Shown: piece after piece, positions 6,794 to 16,483 of the stretch
How positions within the stretch are numbered: the stretch's first letter is position 1
Layout of the letters: the number at the start of each line of letters is the position of its first letter
Assembly (NCBI GenBank): GCA_965235075.1
Contig: OZ249404.1
Coordinates: 310,001 to 374,000 of the forward strand
Source of the DNA: Fontibacterium medardense
GTDB taxonomy: Bacteria; Pseudomonadota; Alphaproteobacteria; Pelagibacterales; Pelagibacteraceae
Direction: 5' to 3'
DNA length: 64,000 nt
Notes under the pieces: generated by a model
Told to the model about the DNA's origin: nothing
Database searches by the model: none
What the model saw: the letters and a program-made list of their open reading frames with translations, nothing else
Translations under genes and position numbers: made by a program

Positions 6794-8731
6794 TTATAGG
6801 TCTATATTTTTAACTTTTGGCGCGTTCTCTTCTATAAATTTTAGTCTTAAATCAGCATTTTTTCCCATAATATTTGAAATTAATTTGTTTGTTTTTTTAT
6901 AATCACTCGTTGGAACAGTTACTCTAATTAAAGATCTAGTGTTAATATCCATTGTTGTTTCTTTTAATTGTAGAGCCATCATTTCACCCAATCCCTTAAA
7001 TCTACTTATTTCTATTTTAGATCCTTTTTTAAGATTCTTTAATAATTTATCTTTTTCAATATCGTTTCGCACATAATAAATTTGGTTAGATATAGTAAGT
7101 TTATAAAGTGGAGGAACCGCAAGATACAAATGTCCATTTTTAATTAAATTTGGCATTTCACAGAAAAAGAAAGTCAAAAGTAAGCTTGCGATGTGATCGC
7201 CGTCAACATCAGCATCAGTCATGATAATTACTTTTTCATATCTTAAATCTTTATCAATATATTTTTCTCTTCTTTGACAACCGAGCGCCTGAAGTAAGTT
7301 TGATATTTCAGTGTTAGCTAATATTTTTGCAGTATTAGAGTTTTTGACATTTAATATTTTACCTCTTAGAGGAAGAATAGCTTGAAAATTTCGATCACGA
7401 GCTTGCTTTGCAGAACCACCAGCAGAATCTCCTTCAACTATAAATAATTCAGTGCCTTCAACTTTTGAACTAGTACAGTCCGCAAGTTTTCCAGGCAAAC
7501 GTATCTTTCTTGTTGCACTTTGTCTTCCAACATCAAGATTTTGATCTAGTAGATTTTTTTCTCTTATTTTCCCTTCAATAAAAGTGAGAATAGAATTTGA
7601 TGCTTTTGGATGTTGGTTAAACCAATCTTCAACTGACTTTGCTATAGATGTGTCGCAATATTTTTGAATATAGGCGGAGGATAATCGTGATTTAGTTTGT
7701 CCTTCAAATTCTGGATTATTAATAAAAACGGAGACAATATAACTAGCATTGGACAGTATTTCATCGGCACTTGCGGTTGCCACTAGTTTGTTATTTTTAA
7801 ATTTTGCAATTTTTCTTATAGATTTTGCAACACCAGATCTAAAACCTTGTTCATGAGTTCCGCCATTGGTAGTTAGCACTGAGTTACAAAATGAAATTTT
7901 AAATTCAGAAATTTCATTATGCCATTGAATAGCAAATTCAAATTTTCCTTTATCATCATCAAAATTATTTTTATGATGGCATGTTTTATCATTTATTTTG
8001 GTAAAATTTTTAGTTTCATTATCTAGATATTCAACAATACCATCTGGAAAAAAAAGTTTTGCAGTATTAGGAGTATCGTCTTTTCTGTTTATTAAAGACC
8101 TGTCGCATTCCCAATGTATTGTAATACCTTTAACCAAATAAGCCTTACTTTTACAAAGATTGTATAATTTATTAGGAAGAAAACTTAGTTCTTTTCCAAA
8201 AATTTCTTTGTCAGGAATAAATGTAACTTGAGTTCCATTTTTAATCTTGGATTTTCCTTTTTTAGTTAATTTATTTAATGGTTTTCCTTTTGAATAATTT
8301 TGTTCAAAAATAGTAGAGTTTTTAAATACTTCTATTTTTAATTTCTCAGACAAAGCATTTACAACTGAAAGACCAACACCATGTAGTCCAGCAGAAGTAG
8401 AGTAGGTTCCTTCTTTAAACTTTCCACCCGAATGTAGTGTTGTCATCACTATTTCAAGGGCAGTTTTATTCTTCTTTGGATGTTTATCTAAAGGAATTCC
8501 TCTTCCATCATCGGTTACAGTTAAGGATTTATCTTTATTTAGTTTTACATAAATATTTTTTGCATGACCCGCAGTAACCTCGTCCATCGAGTTATCAATG
8601 ATTTCTGTTGCAAGGTGATGAAATGCAGTCTCGTCTGTACCACCAATATACATTCCTGGTCTTTTTCTAACAGGTTCTAGACCCTCTAGAATTTCAATAT
8701 CTTTAGCGGAATAATTATTATTTTTTACCAC
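6794..8731 (-). CDS. parE: DNA topoisomerase IV subunit B
   Basis: This 645-residue type IIA topoisomerase ATPase subunit works with ParC to unlink replicated chromosomes. Visible are the GHKL ATPase motifs (IDNSMDE near residue 47, the lid GLHGVGLSVVNALS), the TOPRIM motif EGDSAGGSAKQARDR, and the Asp cluster MTDADVDGDHI. IDNSMDE and the length of about 640, without the GyrB insertion, favour ParE over GyrB. The C-terminal RFKGLGEM signature is present. It lies downstream of glnA on the same strand, separated by a strong terminator, so it probably has its own promoter. Confidence 0.93.
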   Translation of the reverse strand: MVKNNNYSAKDIEILEGLEPVRKRPGMYIGGTDETAFHHLATEIIDNSMDEVTAGHAKNIYVKLNKDKSLTVTDDGRGIPLDKHPKKNKTALEIVMTTLHSGGKFKEGTYSTSAGLHGVGLSVVNALSEKLKIEVFKNSTIFEQNYSKGKPLNKLTKKGKSKIKNGTQVTFIPDKEIFGKELSFLPNKLYNLCKSKAYLVKGITIHWECDRSLINRKDDTPNTAKLFFPDGIVEYLDNETKNFTKINDKTCHHKNNFDDDKGKFEFAIQWHNEISEFKISFCNSVLTTNGGTHEQGFRSGVAKSIRKIAKFKNNKLVATASADEILSNASYIVSVFINNPEFEGQTKSRLSSAYIQKYCDTSIAKSVEDWFNQHPKASNSILTFIEGKIREKNLLDQNLDVGRQSATRKIRLPGKLADCTSSKVEGTELFIVEGDSAGGSAKQARDRNFQAILPLRGKILNVKNSNTAKILANTEISNLLQALGCQRREKYIDKDLRYEKVIIMTDADVDGDHIASLLLTFFFCEMPNLIKNGHLYLAVPPLYKLTISNQIYYVRNDIEKDKLLKNLKKGSKIEISRFKGLGEMMALQLKETTMDINTRSLIRVTVPTSDYKKTNKLISNIMGKNADLRLKFIEENAPKVKNIDL

Positions 8732-8790
8732 ACACTAAGCATTAGATTAATTTATGAAAAAATACAGACGTAAATTTTATTTTATGCAAA

Positions 8791-8823
8791 AAAAACCCCG
8801 TATTTTTTTGATACGGGGTTTTT
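8791..8823 (-). terminator. Rho-independent terminator after glnA
   Basis: A 13-bp perfect stem (arms 8791-8803 and 8811-8823, core ACCCCGTAT/ATACGGGGT) with a 7-base loop lies 20 bases past the glnA stop. Read on the minus strand, the stem is followed by a T-rich tract. It is the only textbook terminator I found in the window. Confidence 0.88.
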
Positions 8824-8843
8824 AAATTTTTAAGATATTGTAA

Positions 8844-10253
8844 TTAACAGCTGTAATACATTTGGTATTCAACTGGATGAGGAGTGTGTTCCATATTATA
8901 CACTTCCGTCATTTTCAATTCGATGTAGGCATCAATCTGATCATCAGTGAATACTCCACCAGAAGTTAAAAAGCTTCTGTCCTTATCTAGGTTCTCTAAA
9001 GCTTCTCTTAAAGAACCGCAAACTTGAGGAACCCCTTTAAGCTCTTCAGCAGATAAAGAATATAAGTCTTTGTCGAATGGTTTTCCTGGATCAATTTTAT
9101 TTTTAATTCCATCAATACCGGCCATTAACATAGAAGCAAAAGTTAAGTACGGATTTCCAGCGGCATCTGGAAATCTAACTTCAACTCTTTTTCCTTTTGG
9201 ATTAGAGCTAAAAGGTATTCTGCAGCTTGCTGATCTATTTCTTGCAGAGTAAGCAAGAATAACTGGAGCTTCAAATCCAGGAATCAATCTTTTGTAGCTG
9301 TTAGTAGTTGAATTAGTGAAAGCATTTAGAGCTTTTGCGTGCTTAATAATTCCACCTATGTAATAAAGACACTCTTGGGAAAGTCCTGCGTATTTATCTC
9401 CAGCAAAAAGTGGCTTACCAGCTTTCCAGATAGATTGGTGACAGTGCATACCTGATCCATTATCTCCTTTAATTGGTTTTGCCATAAACGTTGCAGTTTT
9501 TCCAAATGAATGTGCAACCATCTGAACCGCATATTTATAAATTTGCATATTGTCAGCGTTACGCACCATTGTATCAAACATTGTGCCTAGCTCATGCTGA
9601 GAAGGAGCAACTTCATGGTGATGTTTCTCAACTTTAACACCCATATCTTTCATTGCTTTTAATGCTTCTGCTCTTAAGTCCTGACAGCTATCAACTGGAG
9701 GCACTGGGAAATAACCACCTTTAACAACTGGTCTATGACCCATGTTTCCGTTTGGATATTCTTTATCACCGTTGTAAGGACCTTCGTTACTGTCAACTTG
9801 GAAAGATACTTTTTGCATAGTGTTAGAAATTTTAACATCATCAAATATAAAAAATTCTGGCTCAGGTCCAAAATAAATAGTGTCACCAATTCCAGTAGTT
9901 TTTAAGTATGCTTCAGCTTTTTTAGCAATAGATCTAGGATCTCTCTCGTAGTAATCGTTTTTTATAGGATCCATAATATCACAGAATATAACTAGAGTGT
10001 TGTGCGAAGTGAAAGGATCAACAAATGTTCTAGATAAGTCTGGCTTTAAAATCATGTCAGATTCATTAATTGCTTTCCATCCAGCAATAGACGACCCATC
10101 AAAAAAAGTTCCGTCATTTAAAAAATCTTCATCAATAGTTGTTAAATCCTGAGTCATATGTTGAAGTTTTCCTCTAGGATCAGTAAATCTTAAATCTACA
10201 AACTCTATTTCTTTTTCTTTAATTAATTTTAGTATGTCTGATGCAGCACTCAT
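8844..10253 (-). CDS. glnA: Glutamine synthetase, type I
   Basis: This 469-residue enzyme makes glutamine from glutamate, ammonia and ATP and is the main entry of ammonium nitrogen. Motifs visible are GPEPEFFIFDD, the HHHEVAPSQHELG metal/glutamate segment, the ATP-binding KPIKGDNGSGMHCHQS, RNRSASCRIP, and a DLYSLSAEE segment matching the adenylylation-site Tyr region of GSI-beta enzymes. Length matches the dodecameric GSI family. A GGGAGA ribosome site lies before the ATG. It is transcribed alone, divergent from nnr, with a terminator behind it. Confidence 0.97.
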   Translation of the reverse strand: MSAASDILKLIKEKEIEFVDLRFTDPRGKLQHMTQDLTTIDEDFLNDGTFFDGSSIAGWKAINESDMILKPDLSRTFVDPFTSHNTLVIFCDIMDPIKNDYYERDPRSIAKKAEAYLKTTGIGDTIYFGPEPEFFIFDDVKISNTMQKVSFQVDSNEGPYNGDKEYPNGNMGHRPVVKGGYFPVPPVDSCQDLRAEALKAMKDMGVKVEKHHHEVAPSQHELGTMFDTMVRNADNMQIYKYAVQMVAHSFGKTATFMAKPIKGDNGSGMHCHQSIWKAGKPLFAGDKYAGLSQECLYYIGGIIKHAKALNAFTNSTTNSYKRLIPGFEAPVILAYSARNRSASCRIPFSSNPKGKRVEVRFPDAAGNPYLTFASMLMAGIDGIKNKIDPGKPFDKDLYSLSAEELKGVPQVCGSLREALENLDKDRSFLTSGGVFTDDQIDAYIELKMTEVYNMEHTPHPVEYQMYYSC

Positions 10254-10297
10254 TAATTTCTCCCTTTATTAATTATTAATCTTGTTTTTATTTTTTT

Positions 10298-10325
10298 ATT
10301 GTAGATGTACTATAATTATAAGCAA
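10298..10325 (-). promoter_or_regulatory. Candidate glnA promoter
   Basis: On the minus strand TTGCTT (10325-10320) and TACAAT (10303-10298) are 16 bases apart, about 45 bases before the glnA start codon. This is a plausible housekeeping-sigma promoter. No -24/-12 sigma-54 motif was seen. Confidence 0.4.
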
Positions 10326-10405
10326 TAAATTCCATTGTTTTTTAGTTATGTCAGGTATGCATAATAGTATGAGTAAAAATTAAACTGTAGATTGATTTTT
10401 AAGAA

Positions 10406-11893
10406 ATGATTTTAAATTCATCAGAAATTAAAGCTATTGAACAAAAAGAATTTAAATTAAGAAAAAATTCTTTTTCTTTAATGCAATCAGCAGGAGAAAA
10501 ATGTGCAAACTATATATCAAGCAAAGTTTCAAAAAATAAAGATTTATTAGTTATTTGTGGGCCAGGCAACAATGGAGGGGATGGCTTTATAATTGGCAAC
10601 TGTCTTCTTAAGAAAGGTTATAAAGTTAAAATTTTTTTAACTATTCCATTAAAAAATAAGAAAACCGATAACTACAAAGCCTTTAATGAACTTAATTGTA
10701 AAGTTTTTAATTTAAAAGACTTGCATAAGGAGCTTAAGAGAAAAACAAACCCAATTATCGTTGATTGTATTTTTGGCACTGGTTTAAATAAAAATGTTAG
10801 CCCAAGTATTAAGAATGTAATTAAAGTAATTAACAAGAAGAGAGCATTTGTCTTTTCAATTGATATACCCACTGGAATTGGCAGTGATAATGGGCAGATT
10901 ATGGGTGAAGCGATTAAAGCTAACTTAACATTAGCTCTACATTCAAAAAAAATAGGAAACGTACTTTTTCCTGGAGTTTATTTTTCAGGTTTAGTTAAAG
11001 TTTTAGATATTGGTATTAGAAAATCTTTAAATAAAATTGCAAATAATAAGATAAAAGAAAATAATCCAAATTTATGGATTAATAAAAGATTTCCTTGGAA
11101 AAAATATAACTCCCATAAGTATTCCAGAGGAAGGGTTTATATTTATGGATCTTTAAAAAATTACATAGGCGCATCATTATTGTCATCAAGCGCAGCTATT
11201 CGATGTGGTGCAGGATCGGTAACAATTGTTGCCAATAAAGATACTATAGATAAATATAATCAAAAGTTTTTTTCGTTATTAAAAATTGAAATTAACTCTA
11301 ATGAAGAGCTTAAAAAACTTCTAATTCATTCACCAATAACTTCTTTTCTTATCGGACCAGGAGCAGGAGTTAATAAAGAAACTATTGAGAATACTAAGTT
11401 AATATCTCAATTTGTTAGCAATACAGTTATAGATGCCGATGCAATAACTTCATTCGCTAAAAATCCAAAGGAATTATTTTCAATTCTGGATAAGAATAAA
11501 ATTATCACTCCTCACGAAGGTGAGTTTAATAGAATTTTTCCAGATCTTAAGAATATTAAAAATAAAATTGAAAAATCTACAAAAGCTGCAAAAAAAGCAA
11601 ATTGTATTTTAGTTTTTAAAGGTCCAGATACAATCATTGCATCTCCGGATGGAAAAGTTTGCGTTAATACAATTTCTACAGAAGAATTAGCAGTAATTGG
11701 TTCTGGAGATGTTTTAAGCGGAATAATTACAAGTCTCGTTGGAAAAAATAAAATGTCAGTATTTGATGGAGCCTGCGCCGGTGTATGGCTACATTCTTAT
11801 GCTGCAAGAATGATTAAAAAGGGCCTTATAGCAGAAGATATAATTAAAAATTTACCAAAAGCACTAGAGCAGTTAGATAAAAAATATAATTAG
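10406..11893 (+). CDS. nnr: Bifunctional NAD(P)H-hydrate epimerase / ADP-dependent dehydratase
   Basis: This 495-residue fusion repairs NADHX and NADPHX, damaged hydrated forms of the cofactors. The N-terminal YjeF_N epimerase domain (about 1-210) shows GPGNNGGDGF near residue 52 and the IFGTGL and SIDIPTGI segments. The C-terminal dehydratase domain (about 225-495, ribokinase-like) shows a GPGAGV loop, ITPHEGEF, and GSGDVLSGII near residue 432 with the catalytic Asp. Length and domain order match bacterial Nnr. It is divergent from glnA and converges on the next minus-strand gene with two bases between. Confidence 0.94.
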   Translation: MILNSSEIKAIEQKEFKLRKNSFSLMQSAGEKCANYISSKVSKNKDLLVICGPGNNGGDGFIIGNCLLKKGYKVKIFLTIPLKNKKTDNYKAFNELNCKVFNLKDLHKELKRKTNPIIVDCIFGTGLNKNVSPSIKNVIKVINKKRAFVFSIDIPTGIGSDNGQIMGEAIKANLTLALHSKKIGNVLFPGVYFSGLVKVLDIGIRKSLNKIANNKIKENNPNLWINKRFPWKKYNSHKYSRGRVYIYGSLKNYIGASLLSSSAAIRCGAGSVTIVANKDTIDKYNQKFFSLLKIEINSNEELKKLLIHSPITSFLIGPGAGVNKETIENTKLISQFVSNTVIDADAITSFAKNPKELFSILDKNKIITPHEGEFNRIFPDLKNIKNKIEKSTKAAKKANCILVFKGPDTIIASPDGKVCVNTISTEELAVIGSGDVLSGIITSLVGKNKMSVFDGACAGVWLHSYAARMIKKGLIAEDIIKNLPKALEQLDKKYN

Positions 11894-11895
11894 TC

Positions 11896-12138
11896 TTATT
11901 TGATTTTTGAAGGCACTACTTTATTATTTTCATATTTTGGAGGAGTATAATTTAGTCCTTTAGGCTGTGTGCTTGTGAATCTAAAGTAAATTAGAGAACA
12001 AATTAAAAGCAAAAGACTTATTAATGATAAAGTTATTAATGGAAATTTCTTGTTAACTCTTTTAGTTAAGCGAACGAGTAAATAATAAATTACAAACGGA
12101 AGAATGATAGCAGTGATAATTATTATATAGCGTATCAT
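11896..12138 (-). CDS. Small two-span membrane protein, possibly DUF6111
   Basis: An 80-residue protein with two hydrophobic segments (about residues 2-21 and 35-53) around a basic loop (RLTKRVNKKF) and a proline-rich polar tail. The pattern resembles the small alphaproteobacterial membrane family annotated as DUF6111, but this is a weak match from memory. It overlaps the glutathione-transferase gene end by four bases and is surely co-transcribed with it. Confidence 0.6.
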   Translation of the reverse strand: MIRYIIIITAIILPFVIYYLLVRLTKRVNKKFPLITLSLISLLLLICSLIYFRFTSTQPKGLNYTPPKYENNKVVPSKIK

Positions 12139-12764
12139 TTTAATTCCTTTCTTGCCTCTAAAAGCCAGAGTTTAATTTCTTTCATACATAATAGAGTATT
12201 AAGATATTTTTCCAAAGTGAGCGATAATTTTATGTTATAAATTTTAAATCTAAACATTACTGGAGCATACATAGCGTCGGCTATAGAAAATTTTTTAAAC
12301 ATAAATGGTCCTTTAGATTTTTTAAGACAATCTTCAATAATTTTTTTAGCCCTAGTTATTTCGGCTGCTGTTTCTTTGTTATTTTTAAATTTTAGATTTT
12401 TTCCTAGGAAATTCATACTTAAATTTTTTCTTAAGTTAGCAAAACCGCTGTGCATTTCAGAAGAGATATTTCTAGCCATTATTTTATCAAAATTATCTTT
12501 TGGCCATAAATTTTTATTTTTAAATTTTTCTGCCAAGAATTCGCAGATTGATAAAGAATCCCATATTTTTATTTTTCCGTAGATTAAACAAGGAATTTTT
12601 CCAGAAGGAGAAAATTTTAGTATATTTATTTTAGTATTTTTATCTCGCAGCTTAATTTTAGCTTCAGCAAATGGAATATTAAAATATTTTAACAATAACC
12701 ATGGTCTCAGAGACCATGTTGAATAAATTTTATCGCCTATTACCAGTTTGAATTTCATAATCAA
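12135..12764 (-). CDS. Glutathione S-transferase family protein
   Basis: This 209-residue protein has an N-terminal thioredoxin-fold GST domain: YSTWSLRPWLLLKYF near residues 14-28 holds the usual Ser/Arg positions, and a GKIPCLIYG cis-Pro segment and WDSLSICEFL follow. A helical C-terminal domain comes after. Such proteins conjugate or reduce substrates with glutathione; the substrate cannot be told. Two start codons (residues 1 and 3) are possible. It leads a two-gene operon with the small membrane protein. Confidence 0.85.
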   Translation of the reverse strand: MIMKFKLVIGDKIYSTWSLRPWLLLKYFNIPFAEAKIKLRDKNTKINILKFSPSGKIPCLIYGKIKIWDSLSICEFLAEKFKNKNLWPKDNFDKIMARNISSEMHSGFANLRKNLSMNFLGKNLKFKNNKETAAEITRAKKIIEDCLKKSKGPFMFKKFSIADAMYAPVMFRFKIYNIKLSLTLEKYLNTLLCMKEIKLWLLEARKELK

Positions 12765-12881
12765 ATCTGCTTTTTATATAAGCAAATGCTATTCTTTTGC
12801 ATCTTATATTTTATAAATAAATCCTAGAAAGCATTTAATAATATAGCTATATTCGCCATTCGAAATTTAATTAATATTAAA

Positions 12882-12965
12882 GCGGGAGTGGTGGAACGGT
12901 AGACACGCCAGTCTTAGGAACTGGTATCGAAAGATGTGAAGGTTCAAGTCCTTTCTCCCGCACCA
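12882..12965 (+). tRNA. tRNA-Leu(UAG)
   Basis: An 84-nt class II tRNA with encoded CCA. Acceptor stem GCGGGAG/CTCCCGC, anticodon loop CTTAGGA (anticodon UAG), a variable arm, and T-arm GGTTCAAGTCC. The tig start codon follows eight bases after the CCA. Confidence 0.96.
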
Positions 12966-12973
12966 TGTAGTAT

Positions 12974-14440
12974 ATGAAAGTAACAGTATCAGAATCTAAA
13001 GGGTTAAAGACCAATCTTAATGTTTTAGTTAAAAAACAAGAGATTGATAAAAAAATAGAAGAAAGAGTTATTGAATTACAGAAGACCGTTAACATTAAAG
13101 GATTTCGACCAGGCAAAGCCCCAGTAGATTTATTAAAAAAACAATTTGCTCAAGCATTGTACGGAGAAGTTGTAGAAAAAATTTTACAGGACAATACTTA
13201 TCAAGCGCTAACTGATAATAAAATTAAACCGGCTAGCCAGCCTAAAATTGAAATTAAATCTTCAGGCGAAGATAAAGATTTAGAATACATAATTACTGTT
13301 GAAAAAACTCCAGATATAAAAAAAATCGAATTAGAAAAAATAACTCTTACTGATTATAAATTAAAAGTAGAAAAAAAAGATTTAGATGACAGAATTAATT
13401 TATTAGCAGAAGGTCAAAAAAAATATATTAACAAAAATAAAGACGAAACATCCATTAAAGGCGATTTAGTAGTTTTTGATTTTGAGGCAACTGTTAACGG
13501 CAAAGCTTTTGAAGGAAATAAAGGAGAAAAAGTTCAAATTATTTTAGGTAAAGAACTTTTTATTAAAGGTTTTGATGAACAATTATTGGTGTGTAAAGCT
13601 GGTGAGAAAGTAAATGTTAAGATTAATTTACCAGAAAATTATCCAAATAAAGAATTAGCAAATAAAACTGCAATATTTAATTGTAAAATATTAGAAGTTA
13701 AAAAATCAGAACCTGTGGTTATTGATGATCAATTTGCAAAAAATTTAGGAGCAAAAGATTTAAACGATTTAAAAATTCTATTAGAAAAACAATTGTCTAA
13801 AGAACAATCTTCAATTACGGAAACAATAGTTAGAAAAGAAATTTTAGATTATTTAGATGAAAACTGTAAGTTTGAACTACCTGAAGATTTAGTAAAAAAT
13901 GAACAAGAAATAGTTAAACATAGTTTTATTCATGAAAAAGCCCATAAAGACGAACCTCATGATGATCATAAACACGGACATGATCATTCAGACATAAAGC
14001 TTACCAAAGAAGAAGAGGACGATATTTTAGATATTTCAAAACGAAGAGTAAAACTTGCTCTAGTATTAAACCAAATTGGTGAAGATTATAAAATCCAAGT
14101 GACGACACAAGAACTTCAGCAGGAATTACAAAAACAAATGAGCATGTACCCTGGGCAGGAAAAACAGATTAGAGATTATTATCAAAAAAATCCTTCAGAA
14201 ATCACAAGACTTAGAGGACCAATATATGAAGATAAGATTGTTGAACTGGTTAAATCTAAAGCTAAGGTTACCATTAAAGAAGTTAATAAAAAAGAATTAG
14301 AAGAACTTGTAAAAGATTTATCATCTAATCTTAAGTCTAAATCATCAGCTAAGTCAGCAAAGAGTGTTGATGATAAATCAAAAAAAGATACAAAATCAGA
14401 GGATAAATCAAAATCCACAAAAAAGATTAGTAAAAAATAA
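12974..14440 (+). CDS. tig: Trigger factor, ribosome-associated chaperone and prolyl isomerase
   Basis: This 488-residue protein binds the ribosome exit tunnel and shields nascent chains. The N-terminal domain carries the ribosome-docking signature GFRPGKAP near residue 43. A FKBP-type isomerase domain spans about 160-245 (GDLVVFDFEATVNG, then the FIKGFDEQL segment). The C-terminal arms follow. Two features are unusual: a His/Asp-rich insertion with eight His between residues 316 and 338, and a Lys/Ser-rich disordered tail from about residue 447. Length exceeds the usual 430-450. The ATG lies eight bases past tRNA-Leu(UAG), and clpP follows. Confidence 0.95.
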   Translation: MKVTVSESKGLKTNLNVLVKKQEIDKKIEERVIELQKTVNIKGFRPGKAPVDLLKKQFAQALYGEVVEKILQDNTYQALTDNKIKPASQPKIEIKSSGEDKDLEYIITVEKTPDIKKIELEKITLTDYKLKVEKKDLDDRINLLAEGQKKYINKNKDETSIKGDLVVFDFEATVNGKAFEGNKGEKVQIILGKELFIKGFDEQLLVCKAGEKVNVKINLPENYPNKELANKTAIFNCKILEVKKSEPVVIDDQFAKNLGAKDLNDLKILLEKQLSKEQSSITETIVRKEILDYLDENCKFELPEDLVKNEQEIVKHSFIHEKAHKDEPHDDHKHGHDHSDIKLTKEEEDDILDISKRRVKLALVLNQIGEDYKIQVTTQELQQELQKQMSMYPGQEKQIRDYYQKNPSEITRLRGPIYEDKIVELVKSKAKVTIKEVNKKELEELVKDLSSNLKSKSSAKSAKSVDDKSKKDTKSEDKSKSTKKISKK

Positions 14441-14466
14441 GCAAAGCTTGTAGAATCTGATTCTCT

Positions 14467-15081
14467 ATGAATGATCAGATTGATATCCAGATGAATACTC
14501 TTATTCCAATGGTTGTTGAACAAACCAGCAGAGGAGAAAGAGCTTACGATATTTATTCAAGGCTATTAAAAGAACGAATTATTTTTTTAGTAGGACCAGT
14601 GCACTCTCATGTTGCAAGTTTAGTTTGCGCTCAATTACTTTTTTTAGAGTCTGAAAATCCAAAGAAAGAAATTTTTTTATATATTAACAGTCCAGGAGGA
14701 GTAGTTACTGACGGACTTGGAATTTATGACACCATGCAATATGTTAAATCTCCTGTTTCAACAATTTGTATCGGACAAGCAGCTTCCATGGGTTCATTTT
14801 TGCTAGCCGCAGGAGAAAAAGGTCATAGGTTTTCTTTACCTAACGCACGTATAATGGTTCATCAACCTTCAGCAGGTTTTCAGGGACAAGCAACCGATAT
14901 TCAAATTCATGCAAATGAAATTTCTTATGTGAAAAAACGCCTTAATGAAATTTACGCAAAGCATACTGGCAAAGATATTAAGTCAATCCAAGAAGCCTTA
15001 GAGAGAGATAAGTTTATGAGCCCTGAAGAAGCTAAAGATTTTGGGATAATTGATAAAGTAGTAGAAAAGAAAGCCGATTAG
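14467..15081 (+). CDS. clpP: ATP-dependent Clp protease proteolytic subunit
   Basis: This 204-residue serine protease forms the tetradecameric barrel used by ClpX and ClpA. The catalytic Ser107 is in GQAASMGS and His132 in MVHQPS; the INSPGG oxyanion strand is at about 73-78. Length and motifs are standard. The gene lies 26 bases after tig and before clpX, the conserved tig-clpP-clpX-lon order. ClpX is next door, while ClpA and ClpS are about 41 kb away in the same window. Confidence 0.97.
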   Translation: MNDQIDIQMNTLIPMVVEQTSRGERAYDIYSRLLKERIIFLVGPVHSHVASLVCAQLLFLESENPKKEIFLYINSPGGVVTDGLGIYDTMQYVKSPVSTICIGQAASMGSFLLAAGEKGHRFSLPNARIMVHQPSAGFQGQATDIQIHANEISYVKKRLNEIYAKHTGKDIKSIQEALERDKFMSPEEAKDFGIIDKVVEKKAD

Positions 15082-15131
15082 TTAAATTACATATATAATT
15101 TACACACAATATAGAGACTAGATTCAACTTA

Positions 15132-15153
15132 GACTTGCTTTTAGTAGCAAGTC
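15132..15153 (+). terminator. Hairpin between clpP and clpX
   Basis: GACTTGCT (15132-15139) and AGCAAGTC (15146-15153) form an 8-bp perfect stem with a six-base loop, followed by ATTGTTTT. It could be a weak or partial terminator that lowers clpX relative to clpP, or an mRNA end stabiliser. Confidence 0.45.
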
Positions 15154-15192
15154 ATTGTTTTATAAAACTTAACTGATTCGATCATTTTAAAC

Positions 15193-16473
15193 ATGGCTAA
15201 AGATAATAAAAACACACTTTATTGTTCCTTCTGCGGAAAAAGTCAGCACGAAGTTAGAAAACTCATAGCCGGACCTACAGTTTTTATATGCGATGAATGT
15301 GTCGAGCTTTGTATGGACATCATCAAAGAAGAGAACAAAAGCAATTTTGTTAAAGATGATGCTGGAGTTCCAACACCAAAAGAAATTTGTAAAGTTTTAG
15401 ATGAGTACGTAATTGGTCAAGACAAAGCCAAAAAAGTTTTATCCGTTGCCGTACACAACCATTATAAGAGATTAAATCAAGATTCTAAGAGCAGCAAAGA
15501 TGTTGAAATTTCAAAATCTAACGTATTACTTATAGGTCCAACAGGTTGCGGAAAAACTTTATTAGCTCAAACTCTTGCTAAAATTTTAGACGTACCATTT
15601 ACTATGGCTGACGCTACTACATTAACAGAGGCTGGTTATGTTGGAGAAGATGTAGAAAATATTATTTTAAAATTACTACAAGCAGCTGATTATAATGTTG
15701 AAAAAGCACAAAGAGGAATTGTTTATATTGATGAAGTTGATAAAATTAGCAGGAAAACAGAAAATCCCTCTATTACAAGAGATGTATCTGGAGAGGGTGT
15801 TCAACAAGCGCTTTTAAAAATTATGGAAGGAACTGTCGCAAGCGTTCCACCACAAGGAGGAAGAAAACATCCTCAACAAGAATTTTTACAAGTAAACACA
15901 ACAAATATCCTATTTATATGCGGTGGGGCATTTGGTGGATTAGAGAAAATTGTATCATTAAGAAGCAAAGGTACTGCGATGGGATTTGGAGCTACTCTTA
16001 GAGAGCATGATAATAAAAGTATTGGTCAAATATTAAAAGACTTAGAACCAGAAGATTTATTAAAATTTGGTTTAATACCAGAGTTTATAGGAAGACTTCC
16101 AATTGTAGCAACGTTAGATGATTTGCATGAAGAAGCGTTGATTAAAATTTTACAAGAACCAAAAAATGCACTTCTTAAACAATACGCTAAACTTTTCGAA
16201 ATTGAAGGAGCTAAGCTTACTTTTACAAAAGATTCCCTATCAGCTATTGCTAAAAAAGCTTTAATAAGAAAAACAGGGGCAAGAGGACTTAGATCAATTT
16301 TAGAAGATATTTTACTTGAAACAATGTTTGAGCTTCCTTCGCAGTCTAATATTAGTGAAGTTGTAATTAATAAAGACGTTGTTGATGGAAAAATAAAACC
16401 GTTACTTACTTACTCAAAGAAAAACAACCAAACCTCAAGCACTTCTATTAATAAAGAGAGTAAAATAGGCTAG
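15193..16473 (+). CDS. clpX: ATP-dependent Clp protease ATP-binding subunit
   Basis: This 426-residue AAA+ unfoldase feeds proteins to ClpP. The N-terminal zinc-binding domain has Cys11, Cys14, Cys33 and Cys36 (CSFC...CDEC). Walker A is GPTGCGKT (about 115-122), Walker B is IVYIDEVDKI, and the pore-loop GYVGED and sensor-2 GARGLR motifs are present. Length matches the family. It follows clpP by 111 bases, with a hairpin in between, and precedes lon. Confidence 0.97.
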   Translation: MAKDNKNTLYCSFCGKSQHEVRKLIAGPTVFICDECVELCMDIIKEENKSNFVKDDAGVPTPKEICKVLDEYVIGQDKAKKVLSVAVHNHYKRLNQDSKSSKDVEISKSNVLLIGPTGCGKTLLAQTLAKILDVPFTMADATTLTEAGYVGEDVENIILKLLQAADYNVEKAQRGIVYIDEVDKISRKTENPSITRDVSGEGVQQALLKIMEGTVASVPPQGGRKHPQQEFLQVNTTNILFICGGAFGGLEKIVSLRSKGTAMGFGATLREHDNKSIGQILKDLEPEDLLKFGLIPEFIGRLPIVATLDDLHEEALIKILQEPKNALLKQYAKLFEIEGAKLTFTKDSLSAIAKKALIRKTGARGLRSILEDILLETMFELPSQSNISEVVINKDVVDGKIKPLLTYSKKNNQTSSTSINKESKIG

Positions 16474-16483
16474 TTATTCACAG

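Noticed and set aside
12877..13116. Minus-strand frame across tRNA-Leu(UAG) and the tig start
   Set aside because: It runs through a tRNA and a conserved gene; tRNA antisense frames are a common artefact.
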